From positions 1-51,217 of the forward strand of contig CAJUTC010000024.1 of NCBI GenBank assembly GCA_910589195.1: a DNA stretch of 51,217 nt, read 5' to 3'. Below, piece after piece: positions 31,963 to 39,988 of this stretch (positions are counted from its first letter, which is position 1; each line of letters starts with the position of its first letter). The notes beneath the pieces were generated by a model that did no database searches, was not told the origin of the DNA, and worked only from the letters and a program-made list of their open reading frames with translations. The stretch is from an uncultured Lachnospiraceae bacterium. Lineage in GTDB: Bacteria; Bacillota; Clostridia; Lachnospirales; Lachnospiraceae. Position numbers and translations under genes: made by a program.

Positions 31963-32445
31963 ATGAGAGAGAAAATTTTAGCAGTAATCGAAAAGAACAG
32001 CCGAATTGATATAAAAGATCTGGCAGTCCTGCTAGGGGAAAGCGAAGTGGCTGTCGCAAACGAAATTGCTGAAATGGAAAAAGAGCATATTATCTGTGGT
32101 TACCACACTCTGATTAATTGGGATAATACCAGCGATGAAAAGGTGGTGGCCTTAATTGAAGTGAAGGTAACACCTCAGAGAGGTATGGGGTTTGATAAGA
32201 TTGCGGAAAGGATTTACCAGTTCAGTGAGGTCAATGCTGTGTATCTGATGTCAGGCGCCTATGATTTCACCGTATTTATTGAAGGTAAGACCATGCGGCA
32301 GGTGGCGCAGTTTGTTTCGGAGCGTCTTTCCCCAATGGAGTCTGTGCTGAGTACAGCCACTCATTTTGTATTGAAAAAGTATAAAGATCACGGAACGGTT
32401 ATTGCAGATCCGGTTCAGGATGAAAGGATGTTGATTACGCCATGA
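31963..32445 (+). CDS. Lrp/AsnC-family transcriptional regulator
   Basis: 160 residues: an N-terminal winged helix (about 1-50, ILAVIEKNSRIDIKDLAVLL) and a C-terminal RAM ligand-binding domain (about 65-145, ALIEVKVTPQRGMGFDKIAE and VYLMSGAYDFTVFIEG). Such proteins sense amino acids and often regulate neighbouring metabolism genes. GGAGG (31951-31955) sets ATG 31963. Its stop overlaps the aminotransferase start (ATGA), so regulator and enzyme are made together, suggesting that it senses a substrate or product of that enzyme. Confidence 0.93.
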   Translation: MREKILAVIEKNSRIDIKDLAVLLGESEVAVANEIAEMEKEHIICGYHTLINWDNTSDEKVVALIEVKVTPQRGMGFDKIAERIYQFSEVNAVYLMSGAYDFTVFIEGKTMRQVAQFVSERLSPMESVLSTATHFVLKKYKDHGTVIADPVQDERMLITP

Positions 32446-33611
32446 GAAACCCATTATCCGATACGATCGTATCCATCCCGCCATCTGGGATCCGCAAGTT
32501 TTTTGATATTGTAAGCGAGATGAAGGACGCAATCTCTCTTGGGGTAGGTGAGCCGGATTTTGATACGCCTTGGCATATCCGGGAGGAGGGGATTTACTCT
32601 CTTGAGAAAGGAAGAACCTTTTATACGTCCAACGCGGGTCTAAAGGATCTAAAAATAGAAATCTGCAATTATCTGAAACGCCGGATGGAAGCCGTATACA
32701 ATCCGGACACCGAGGTGCTGGTGACAGTAGGCGGCAGCGAGGCCATAGACATTGCCCTTCGCGCCATGCTAAATCCTGGAGATGAGGTTTTGGTGCCACA
32801 GCCTAGTTATGTGTCTTATGTTCCGTGCGTCACACTGGCAGGAGGACGTCCTGTGATCATTGAACTGGAGGAACCGGATCAGTTTAAACTTACGAAAGAA
32901 AAGCTTCTGGAGAAGATAACGCCCAAGACCAAGATCTTAATTTTGCCGTTTCCCAATAACCCTACCGGAGCGATTATGGAAAAGCAGGAGCTGGAGGAGA
33001 TTGCCAAGATCGTAATCGAGAAGGATCTTTTTGTAATTTCGGATGAAATTTACGCAGAGCTGACATACAAGCAAAAGCATGCAACCATAGCCGCTTTTCC
33101 TGGTATGAAAGAACGGACTGTGCTGATTAATGGCTTTTCCAAGGCATATGCCATGACCGGATGGCGCTTAGGCTATGCGTGCGCCCCGGAAATTATTTTA
33201 AAGCAGATGCTAAAGATCCACCAATTTGCCATCATGTGCGCTCCCACCACCAGCCAATACGCAGCCGTTTCCGCTTTGAAAAATGGGGATGGCGATGTGG
33301 AAATGATGCGGGAATCCTATAACCAGCGCCGCCGCTATCTGATGTATGCATTCCAACAAATGGGTTTGGAATGCTTTGAACCTTACGGCGCCTTTTATAC
33401 CTTCCCAAGTATTAAGCGCTTTGGCATGACTTCGGATGAATTTGCAACCCGCCTGCTTCAAGAGGAGAAAGTGGCGGTAGTGCCTGGAACGGCATTCGGG
33501 GAATGCGGGGAAGGATATCTGAGGATTTCCTATGCGTATTCGCTGGAAAGCTTAAAAGAAGCTTTGGGGAGAATTGACCGTTTTATCAGGAAACTGGATA
33601 AAAAAGGGTAA
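32442..33611 (+). CDS. PLP-dependent aminotransferase, class I/II
   Basis: 389 residues with the fold-type I aminotransferase landmarks: GVGEPDFDTP near the N-terminus, YTSNAGLKDL, TVGGSEAIDIALRAML, FPNNPTGAIM, VISDEIYAEL, the PLP lysine in INGFSKAYAMTGWR, and the C-terminal EGYLRISYAYS with the carboxylate-binding Arg. It is closest in wording to aromatic/aspartate aminotransferases. The substrate cannot be fixed from sequence. It overlaps the Lrp-like regulator by 4 bases. Confidence 0.94.
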   Translation: MRNPLSDTIVSIPPSGIRKFFDIVSEMKDAISLGVGEPDFDTPWHIREEGIYSLEKGRTFYTSNAGLKDLKIEICNYLKRRMEAVYNPDTEVLVTVGGSEAIDIALRAMLNPGDEVLVPQPSYVSYVPCVTLAGGRPVIIELEEPDQFKLTKEKLLEKITPKTKILILPFPNNPTGAIMEKQELEEIAKIVIEKDLFVISDEIYAELTYKQKHATIAAFPGMKERTVLINGFSKAYAMTGWRLGYACAPEIILKQMLKIHQFAIMCAPTTSQYAAVSALKNGDGDVEMMRESYNQRRRYLMYAFQQMGLECFEPYGAFYTFPSIKRFGMTSDEFATRLLQEEKVAVVPGTAFGECGEGYLRISYAYSLESLKEALGRIDRFIRKLDKKG

Positions 33612-33634
33612 GCCATGTGGGAAAAGAGGATGCT

Positions 33635-34126
33635 ATGAATATTGTGCTTTATGAACCGGAGATGCCGGCCAATACCGGAAATATTGGAAGAACATGTGTT
33701 GCCACCAATACCAGGCTTCACTTGATTGAACCGCTGGGCTTTAAAATGAATGAAAAGTCACGGAAGCGGGCCGGCCTGGATTATTGGGATAAGCTGGATC
33801 TAACCGTTTACTGTGACTTTCAGGACTTTTTAGAACGAAATCCTCAGGCCAGAATTTATATGGCCACTACAAAAGCTAAGACCGCTTATACAGAGGTTAC
33901 ATACCAGCCGGATGATTTTCTGATGTTTGGGCCGGAAAGCAGGGGAATCCCAGAGGAAATCCTGATAGCTTATGCAAAAACGTGTGTTAGAATCCCTATG
34001 TGGGGCGAAAGCCGTTCCCTAAACCTTTCCAATTCTGTAGCGATTATGCTTTATGAAGGACTGCGGCAGATGGGGTTTCCGGAAATGACCATGGAAGGCC
34101 AACTTCATAAACTCCACTGGAAATGA
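33635..34126 (+). CDS. trmL: tRNA (cytidine(34)-2'-O)-methyltransferase
   Basis: 163 residues of the SPOUT class, with TrmL motifs MNIVLYEPEMPANTGNIGRTCVATN, LMFGPESRGIPEEIL and IPMWGESRSLNLSNSVAIMLYEGLRQ (trefoil-knot SAM site). It methylates the wobble base of tRNA-Leu. ATG 33635 is chosen over GTG 33617 because AAGAGG lies 5-10 bases before it and the product then starts at the conserved NIVLYEPEMPANTGN. It follows the aminotransferase by 23 bases and ends at a strong hairpin. Confidence 0.95.
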   Translation: MNIVLYEPEMPANTGNIGRTCVATNTRLHLIEPLGFKMNEKSRKRAGLDYWDKLDLTVYCDFQDFLERNPQARIYMATTKAKTAYTEVTYQPDDFLMFGPESRGIPEEILIAYAKTCVRIPMWGESRSLNLSNSVAIMLYEGLRQMGFPEMTMEGQLHKLHWK

Positions 34127-34146
34127 TTTTTGTTTTTATGAATAAA

Positions 34147-34197
34147 ACGCCTGTCTGTTACCTATAATAGAAGAAAATAGGTACAGGCAGGTTTTTT
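34147..34197 (+). terminator. Hairpin-T-run between trmL and yyaC
   Basis: GCCTGTCTGTTACCTAT pairs with ATAGGTACAGGCAGG (one bulge) around an A-rich loop and is followed by TTTTTT. The T run ends 2 bases before the yyaC ATG, so the only purine-rich site for yyaC (GGCAGG) is in the 3' arm of this hairpin. Confidence 0.8.
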
Positions 34198-34198
34198 C

Positions 34199-34810
34199 AT
34201 GAGTTTATTGGAGTACTTTGGAATTCGTTCCAGGCCGGAAATTTATTATTATAATACAAAAACAGGATTTCATCCGGAGGTTTTGGCGGATAAGCTGGAA
34301 TCGCTGATCCAGGAGGAGCTTGACAAAGGGAAGAAAGGAGTCGTGTTTTTATGCATTGGCACAGACCGCTCTACCGGTGACAGTTTGGGGCCTTTAATCG
34401 GCCATAAGCTTCGGGAGATGGAACGGCGTTGGGGTCTTAAGCAGCGAGCGGCTGTATTTGGTACCTTGGAACGGCCAGTCCACGCCATGAATCTGGAACG
34501 GTATCAGGAATTTATCACTGAGAATTTTCCAAATTATGTGGTAATTGCGGTAGACGCCTCGGTGGGGGACTTGGAACATGTAGGTTATGTTACCCTGGGA
34601 AAGGGTTCCTTAAAGCCAGGCCTTGGCGTCAGTAAGGATTTAAGTGAGGTAGGAGATATTTTTATAACAGGAATTGTAGGCGGAAGCGGGAATTTTGATC
34701 CGGTAATGCTTCAAAGTGTGCGTCTGTCTGTAGTTATGCGGATGGCAGACTGTATTTGCGAAGGAATTTCTCTTGTCGAAAACTTATGGGATTTTCCATC
34801 GGCAGTTTGA
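34199..34810 (+). CDS. yyaC: YyaC family sporulation protein (GPR-like fold)
   Basis: 203 residues matching the YyaC/DUF1256 family: VVFLCIGTDRSTGDSLGPLIG, VFGTLERPVHAMNLE, VVIAVDASVGDLEHVGYVTL, then LKPGLGVSKDLSEVGDIFITGIVG. Family members are related to the germination protease of small acid-soluble proteins and are made during sporulation; activity is not proven. The ATG lies 2 bases after the T run of a terminator-like hairpin, an unusual placement that could limit its translation from read-through RNA. A later start is unlikely since the family N-terminus begins here. Confidence 0.9.
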   Translation: MSLLEYFGIRSRPEIYYYNTKTGFHPEVLADKLESLIQEELDKGKKGVVFLCIGTDRSTGDSLGPLIGHKLREMERRWGLKQRAAVFGTLERPVHAMNLERYQEFITENFPNYVVIAVDASVGDLEHVGYVTLGKGSLKPGLGVSKDLSEVGDIFITGIVGGSGNFDPVMLQSVRLSVVMRMADCICEGISLVENLWDFPSAV

Positions 34811-34899
34811 CATTTTTTTCAATTATCATGTGCTATGCTTGTCCAGATAACAGAGTGAGGCGGTAATTCCGAAGCACTGAAAGAAAGCAGGGTGAGCAT

Positions 34900-36282
34900 A
34901 TGGGAGAATTATATGAGCCGTATCCGAAACTGCCAAAAAATATCAGGCAGATTGGCGAGCGGGATAATATTGTCAGAGTGTATGTGGAAGATTACGTAAA
35001 TACGTATTTAAAGCGGCTGCTTCCAAAGGGAGGACAAGACCTGCGGGCAGGACTTTTACTGGGGAATTTGGAAGAACACGGCGGGGTTCCGTATGTGTTT
35101 ATTGACGGTGCCCTGGAAATGGAAGGGATTACAGAGGAAGGCGAAAAGGTTAATTTTACAGAAGAATCCTGGAAAAAAGCATACCAGTCCATGGAAGATC
35201 TGTTCCCGAAAAGGACGGTACAGGGCTGGTTTTTATGCGGGGTGCCTGGCAGTGCGTTAAGCCCATTAAATTACTGGAAGCAACATGGACAGTATTTTTC
35301 CGGCAGCAATAAGGTTATGTATTTAAACAGTGGATTAGAGGGTGAGGAAGCTCTTTACATAACATCCAGCGACGGATTTTATAAACTGCGGGGACACTGC
35401 ATTTATTATGAGCGGAACCAGATGATGCAGGATTACATGGTAATGCAGAAGGACAACCATCCAGTAGAAGCGGGAGGAAGCGATTCCGTCATCCGGGACT
35501 TCAGGCGGAAGATGGAAAAGAGAAAGGAGCAGGCAAACAGCCAGAACCATACCATTCAGCTTTTAAGAGGGATGTGCGCGTGCCTGGCGCTTTTTGCTTT
35601 GGCAGGGGCGGTGGCTGCCTTTAACAGCGCGGAAAAAATGCGTGATATGGAGGCAGTGGTTGCCTCTGTCCTTCCGGACGCAGACGCAGTTGCGAACGCG
35701 GGAAAAAACTACCTTTCAGAGATAACGGAAAAAGGCCGCAAAGAAGAAGTTTTCTCAGAGGCAGGAGGGGATTTCTATGATACGGACACGGTTGTAATTG
35801 AGGAAGCGTCCGGCGGAGTATTTCCCACAGCCGGTTCTAATAGCAAAGGATCAGAAGAAAGTTTAAAGCAGAAAGAAGGCATGATTCCGGAAACGGAGCC
35901 TTCACAACAGAATCAGGAGCCAGTTACTGAAAATCCGACACAAAGTGAAGAAAGACAAACGGCCCCTGTTTTGGCAGAAAATGGCGCCAAAACTGACGCA
36001 AGCCAGGAAACGGCAGTCCAGACCGGTGACAATGGCCAGGCGGAAAGCAGCGCAGCCAGCGAAAAACAGGAGAGCGGGGCAGAAGCAGCAGCGCCCGCAA
36101 AACCAAGACAGTTGGACCCGGCTCCCGGGCAAAGTGTTTATGTGGTGCAAGAGGGGCAGACCTTATATGGGATTTGCTTTGAACTGTATCAGAATTTAAG
36201 TAAGGTGGATGAAATCTGCCAGATTAACGGGCTGGATGATGTGAATATGCTGGAAGCCGGGCGAAGATTGATTGTGCCCTGA
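34900..36282 (+). CDS. Membrane protein with C-terminal LysM domain
   Basis: 460 residues in four parts. The N-terminal globular domain (about 1-215) resembles JAB/MPN folds in its strand pattern (LRAGLLLGNLEEHGGVPYVF, VQGWFLCGVPG) but without an obvious metal-ligand set. One transmembrane helix lies at about 222-245 (LALFALAGAVAAF). A long Glu/Gln/Ser/Ala-rich linker (about 265-405) leads to a LysM domain (412-460, YVVQEGQTLYGICFELYQ). The topology implies a cytoplasmic N-domain and a LysM that reaches peptidoglycan. The start has GCAGGGTGAG before ATG. The next gene is also a single-pass protein. Confidence 0.8.
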   Translation: MGELYEPYPKLPKNIRQIGERDNIVRVYVEDYVNTYLKRLLPKGGQDLRAGLLLGNLEEHGGVPYVFIDGALEMEGITEEGEKVNFTEESWKKAYQSMEDLFPKRTVQGWFLCGVPGSALSPLNYWKQHGQYFSGSNKVMYLNSGLEGEEALYITSSDGFYKLRGHCIYYERNQMMQDYMVMQKDNHPVEAGGSDSVIRDFRRKMEKRKEQANSQNHTIQLLRGMCACLALFALAGAVAAFNSAEKMRDMEAVVASVLPDADAVANAGKNYLSEITEKGRKEEVFSEAGGDFYDTDTVVIEEASGGVFPTAGSNSKGSEESLKQKEGMIPETEPSQQNQEPVTENPTQSEERQTAPVLAENGAKTDASQETAVQTGDNGQAESSAASEKQESGAEAAAPAKPRQLDPAPGQSVYVVQEGQTLYGICFELYQNLSKVDEICQINGLDDVNMLEAGRRLIVP

Positions 36283-36368
36283 AATCAATGAAAAAGATAA
36301 TGCTTTTTTAATCAAAGTGTTGTATACTGTTATCGAAGGAATTGGGACATGCTTTAGGAGAATCATTC

Positions 36369-37676
36369 ATGGAAGACACAAATTCTATTAAGCGGGAGCT
36401 GAAAAAGCAGCAACTGCGAAAACAGATGGTATCCAACTCCGGGCCTATCCGCTTTCAACCTTCTGATTATGAGGAGGAGGAACGGGAAGAGGGCAGCCAG
36501 GAAACGGAAAAGAAACGTTTGGGACGAAGAGTTTTAACAGGCGGTATTATTCTTCTTGCCGTATTTCTGGCAGTAGGCGGTATTATGTACCGGGATGCGT
36601 ATCACCAGTACACGGAATACAACATTTCCTGGGAAACGGATTTCCTGACAGGTGAGGAAGGTCAGCTTCAGACAGAAAGCAGCTTTACTGCTTATAAGGA
36701 TTTTGGAGAAAATGTAATCAAATATACGAAGGACGGGGCGGCGTACATTGACGCAAAAGGAAAAACCGTCTGGATACAGGCATATGAAATGCGATCACCC
36801 ATTGTAGCGGTAAACGGGGACTATGCTGCCATTGCGGATCAGCAGGGAAATAACATTTATATTTTTGATAAAAGCGGTTGTCAGGGGATTGCAACAGCCT
36901 TGCTTCCAATATTAAAAGTAAGCGTTTCCGCAAAGGGTCTGGCAGCGGCTATTTTAGAAGATGCGAAATCCAATTACATAGCAATGTTCCAGAAAAATGG
37001 AGAAACTTTGGATATCGTTATTAAATCCAGATTATCGGGCGATGGTTATCCGTTAGACTTTTGCCTTTCTCCAGAAGGGAACCAGGTTATATGCTCTTAT
37101 ATGTATATCAATCAAGGCCGCATGGACTGCCGTGTAGTATTTTACAATTTTTCGGAAATTGGAAAAAATACTTCGGAAAACCGTCTGGTGGCTGGCTTTG
37201 ATGAGGACTTTAAAGGCAGTATGGCGCCTCGGGTTCATTTTTTAGATGAAATTTATTCCTTTGCCTGTTCCGATAAAGGGTTATCCTTTTTCAGTTCCAG
37301 AAATTTGGCTTCCCCCCAGCTTTTGCTTCAAATCCCTATGGAGAACCAGATTCGCAGTTTGTTTTATTCGGATCGCTATATTGGCGTTATTTTGGATAAT
37401 GAGGAGGGGGAGGCGCCTTACCGGATGGAGATTTACCAACCTACTGGAGATCTGGTGCTGAAAAAAGAATTTAATTTTCGATACCAGCATGTTTCTATTG
37501 ACGGGGAACAGATTCTTTTGTGGAATGAAAACAGCTTTCAAGCATATAACCTGGCTGGGACGCAGAAATTTTACGGGGTATTTGAAGAAACGATCTCCAA
37601 GGTAAAGGCAGGCCGTTTCTCCAACAGTTATCTGATCATCAGTCCCAATAAAATGATGGAAATTACATTACAGTAA
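36369..37676 (+). CDS. DUF5711-like membrane-anchored beta-propeller protein
   Basis: 435 residues. A charged cytoplasmic N-terminus (1-57), one membrane helix (about 58-78, LTGGIILLAVFLAVGGIMY) and an extracellular all-beta part of about 350 residues with repeated strands (DAKGKTVWIQAYEMRSPIVA, YAAIADQQGNNIYIFDKSG, YIGVILDNEEG) suggest a WD40-like propeller. This matches the DUF5711 family of Lachnospiraceae; function is unknown. TTTAGGAGAATC before ATG 36369 sets the start; an in-frame ATG at 36342 lacks one. It is probably in one unit with the LysM protein upstream and glucokinase downstream. Confidence 0.82.
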   Translation: MEDTNSIKRELKKQQLRKQMVSNSGPIRFQPSDYEEEEREEGSQETEKKRLGRRVLTGGIILLAVFLAVGGIMYRDAYHQYTEYNISWETDFLTGEEGQLQTESSFTAYKDFGENVIKYTKDGAAYIDAKGKTVWIQAYEMRSPIVAVNGDYAAIADQQGNNIYIFDKSGCQGIATALLPILKVSVSAKGLAAAILEDAKSNYIAMFQKNGETLDIVIKSRLSGDGYPLDFCLSPEGNQVICSYMYINQGRMDCRVVFYNFSEIGKNTSENRLVAGFDEDFKGSMAPRVHFLDEIYSFACSDKGLSFFSSRNLASPQLLLQIPMENQIRSLFYSDRYIGVILDNEEGEAPYRMEIYQPTGDLVLKKEFNFRYQHVSIDGEQILLWNENSFQAYNLAGTQKFYGVFEETISKVKAGRFSNSYLIISPNKMMEITLQ

Positions 37677-37738
37677 GTTACAAGCCCAAGGGGTTTGGTA
37701 AACGCCTGTGAAATGATGAAACAAGAGAGGAGAAAACC

Positions 37739-38683
37739 ATGGAGAAAAAATGTATTGGAGTAGATATTGGAGGTACTACGGTTAAGATCGGTATTTTTCA
37801 GGTAGATGGCACACTATTGGAGAAATGGGAAGTACCTACCAGGAAAGAGGAACAAGGCCGGTTTATTTTACCAGATGTGGCGGCATCGATTTTGGAGAAA
37901 CTTAAGAAAATGGGAATTGAGCCAGATCAGGTAGCCGGGGCAGGCCTGGGCGTTCCGGGGCCTGTGATGGCAGATGGGTACGTGGAGGTATGTGTAAATT
38001 TAGGCTGGAAGGACATGAATCCCAAGGCGGAATTAAGCGGGCTTTTAAATGGAATTCCTGTGTTTATCGGAAACGATGCCAATGTAGCGGCTCTTGGCGA
38101 AATGTGGCAAGGCGGCGGCAAAGGATATCATGATATTGTGATGGTAACGCTGGGAACTGGCGTAGGCGGCGGCGTAATCATCGACGAAAAAATTATTGCC
38201 GGCAGGCATGGTCTGGGCGGAGAAATCGGCCATATCCATGTGCGGGATGAGGAAACAGAACACTGCAATTGTGGCGGTATGGGATGCCTGGAGCAGGTAG
38301 CCTCAGCAACAGGAATTGTGCGGGAAGCGAAACGAACTATGGAAGCGAAAACCGATCCTTCCGCAATGCGGGTATTTGGCCAGCGGATTACGGCCAAGGA
38401 TGTGCTGGACTGTGCCAAAGACGGCGACGTTATGGCTCTTGAGGTGATGGATACGGTAGGGCGCTATCTTGGATTGGTTCTTGCCCAGGTGGCACTGACG
38501 GTGGATCCACAGGCATTTGTAATTGGCGGAGGAGTATCGAAAGCGGGTCAGTTTATTATTGATGTGATTGATAAATATTATAAAAAATATTCGGTAATTT
38601 CAGATAATAAAGGAATTTTAACTTTGGCCAAGCTGGGCAATGATGCGGGAATTTACGGGGCTGCCCGGCTGGTACTGGGATAA
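37739..38683 (+). CDS. glcK: ROK-family glucokinase
   Basis: 314 residues. The ATP-binding motif CIGVDIGGTTVKIGIF is at the N-terminus. GAGLGVPGPV and FIGNDANVAALGEMW (catalytic Asp) follow. The ROK zinc motif is HCNCGGMGCLEQ with the upstream His in GEIGHIHV, and the C-terminus has FVIGGGVSKAG. It phosphorylates glucose to glucose-6-phosphate, the entry to glycolysis and, via glucose-1-phosphate, to the glgC/glgD pathway. GAGAGGAG lies before the ATG. An almost perfect terminator follows. Confidence 0.95.
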   Translation: MEKKCIGVDIGGTTVKIGIFQVDGTLLEKWEVPTRKEEQGRFILPDVAASILEKLKKMGIEPDQVAGAGLGVPGPVMADGYVEVCVNLGWKDMNPKAELSGLLNGIPVFIGNDANVAALGEMWQGGGKGYHDIVMVTLGTGVGGGVIIDEKIIAGRHGLGGEIGHIHVRDEETEHCNCGGMGCLEQVASATGIVREAKRTMEAKTDPSAMRVFGQRITAKDVLDCAKDGDVMALEVMDTVGRYLGLVLAQVALTVDPQAFVIGGGVSKAGQFIIDVIDKYYKKYSVISDNKGILTLAKLGNDAGIYGAARLVLG

Positions 38684-38715
38684 AAGAATAAAAAAGAGGG
38701 TCAAAAAACGGCATA

Positions 38716-38767
38716 AAAACGCCTTGGATAAAAGAAGACACACGCTTTTATCCAAGGCGTTTTATCT
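38716..38767 (+). terminator. Strong rho-independent terminator after glcK
   Basis: An 18-bp perfect stem (38716-38733 with 38746-38763, core CGCCTTGGATAAAA) closes on a 12-base loop and ends in a T run. It works on both strands, facing the convergent gene at 38867. Confidence 0.92.
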
Positions 38768-38866
38768 GATAGAAAAGTTTTCTGGATTTCTGATGCCACA
38801 AAAACCGTTCAGACAGGAGTAAATGCATCCACTAAGCAAAGCAAGAATGCCTTTGGCAAATGCTTG

Positions 38867-39817
38867 CTATTTGGGCGCCCAGGCTCCATTTTCATCTACG
38901 TAATGGCCGTCCGGAGTGGTGGTGTCAGTTAGCATCTTTCCATTGCTTCCCACATAATACCGATCAACCCACTGATCCGTTACCATGTAACCGGAACCAT
39001 CAAAGTAATACCAGGCGCCATCGATTTTTTGCCATTCGTTTTTGGGGATTACACCGGTAGTATACTGATACCAGGAACCGTTTTCCTCATGGTGCCACTG
39101 TCCCTGGACACCGGTATCCATAGAGGCGTTTTCCTGGATGTAGGCAAGCTTGGCTTCATCCACAACTAATGTAGGGGAATCCACCCAGTCACTACTTTTT
39201 GTTTTTTTATAAAGGCCATTAGCCCGTACCTGGAACGTATAATTTCCGGGTTTGGTTATTTTTGTTGATAAATTATAAACGGTTGCTTTTGTGGTAGGGG
39301 CGCTGGAAGCGGATAATGCCTCCCCGTTTCTGCGGATCCGAACCGAATAATTTCCGGCTCCTGAAACTCCTTCCCAGGTAGCGATGCCGGTATCTGTCCA
39401 GATAAGGCTGGTAGGCTCTTCTAATTCCCCTTCCCCAAGATCTTTTAAGCGGACAGATAAAGTCATGGTTGAGTTGCTGTTACTCCTGGCAGCTTCCTGA
39501 AAGACTGCGCCTTCCCCTTCCAGTTCAAAATATTTGGCTTTAATGCTGGTGAAATAGTAATCATCCTCCGCGTCCAGTACAATTATAGCATATGGAAAAG
39601 AAGATGTGGCGGATCCTTCCGGAAACAGGTTAACGGTTCGGACCGCATAGGTGTCATCTTCGCAATCTACATTTAATTCTCCCCAGGTATCTGCATCCAT
39701 GCTGAATGACAGGGAAACTTGGCTGATTTTTTCTCTTGCGAAACTATTGGCCGGAACCATGGCGGAAAGGAAACTGGCTGCCAGCATAACGGAAAAAATA
39801 GGTTTTGCTCGTTTCAA
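38867..39817 (-). CDS. Secreted protein with Ig/fibronectin-like part and choline-binding repeats
   Basis: 316 residues. The signal peptide (1-27, MKRAKPIFSVMLAASFLSAM…SFA) precedes a beta-rich region (30-140). A fibronectin-III-like segment (about 140-220, IATWEGVSGAGNYSVRIRRN) follows, and C-terminal wall-binding repeats occupy about 240-316 (WYQYTTGVIPKNEWQKIDGA, WYYFDGSGYMVTDQWV, ending in TTTPDGHYVDENGAW). The final segment matches the tail of the protein at 1397-2014. It is probably attached to wall polymers and exposed. No enzymatic motif is seen. AGGGAGGC precedes the ATG. Confidence 0.85.
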   Translation of the reverse strand: MKRAKPIFSVMLAASFLSAMVPANSFAREKISQVSLSFSMDADTWGELNVDCEDDTYAVRTVNLFPEGSATSSFPYAIIVLDAEDDYYFTSIKAKYFELEGEGAVFQEAARSNSNSTMTLSVRLKDLGEGELEEPTSLIWTDTGIATWEGVSGAGNYSVRIRRNGEALSASSAPTTKATVYNLSTKITKPGNYTFQVRANGLYKKTKSSDWVDSPTLVVDEAKLAYIQENASMDTGVQGQWHHEENGSWYQYTTGVIPKNEWQKIDGAWYYFDGSGYMVTDQWVDRYYVGSNGKMLTDTTTPDGHYVDENGAWAPK

Positions 39818-39944
39818 CTTGAAATGCCTCCCTTAATATGTTGTACGGTTGCCCATATTATAACATATTTTAAAAAATATCGGAAGCCTGATTTTACGAA
39901 AAAAAGTCTGTCAGTTTCTTTACGATTTTGCGGGAATTAACACA

Positions 39945-39966
39945 AGGCTGCCTTTTATGGCAGCCT
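39945..39966. terminator. Hairpin downstream of the sensor kinase gene
   Basis: AGGCTGCC (39945-39952) and GGCAGCCT (39959-39966) form a perfect 8-bp stem with a 6-base loop. The T run on the minus strand is poor (TTGTGTT), so terminator status is likely but not certain. Confidence 0.5.
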
Positions 39967-39988
39967 GACTGGGCAAAGAATCAGCAGG

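Noticed and set aside
34806..34840. TTGACA and TATGCT as a promoter for the LysM gene
   Set aside because: The spacer is about 21 bases, too long for a sigma-A promoter.
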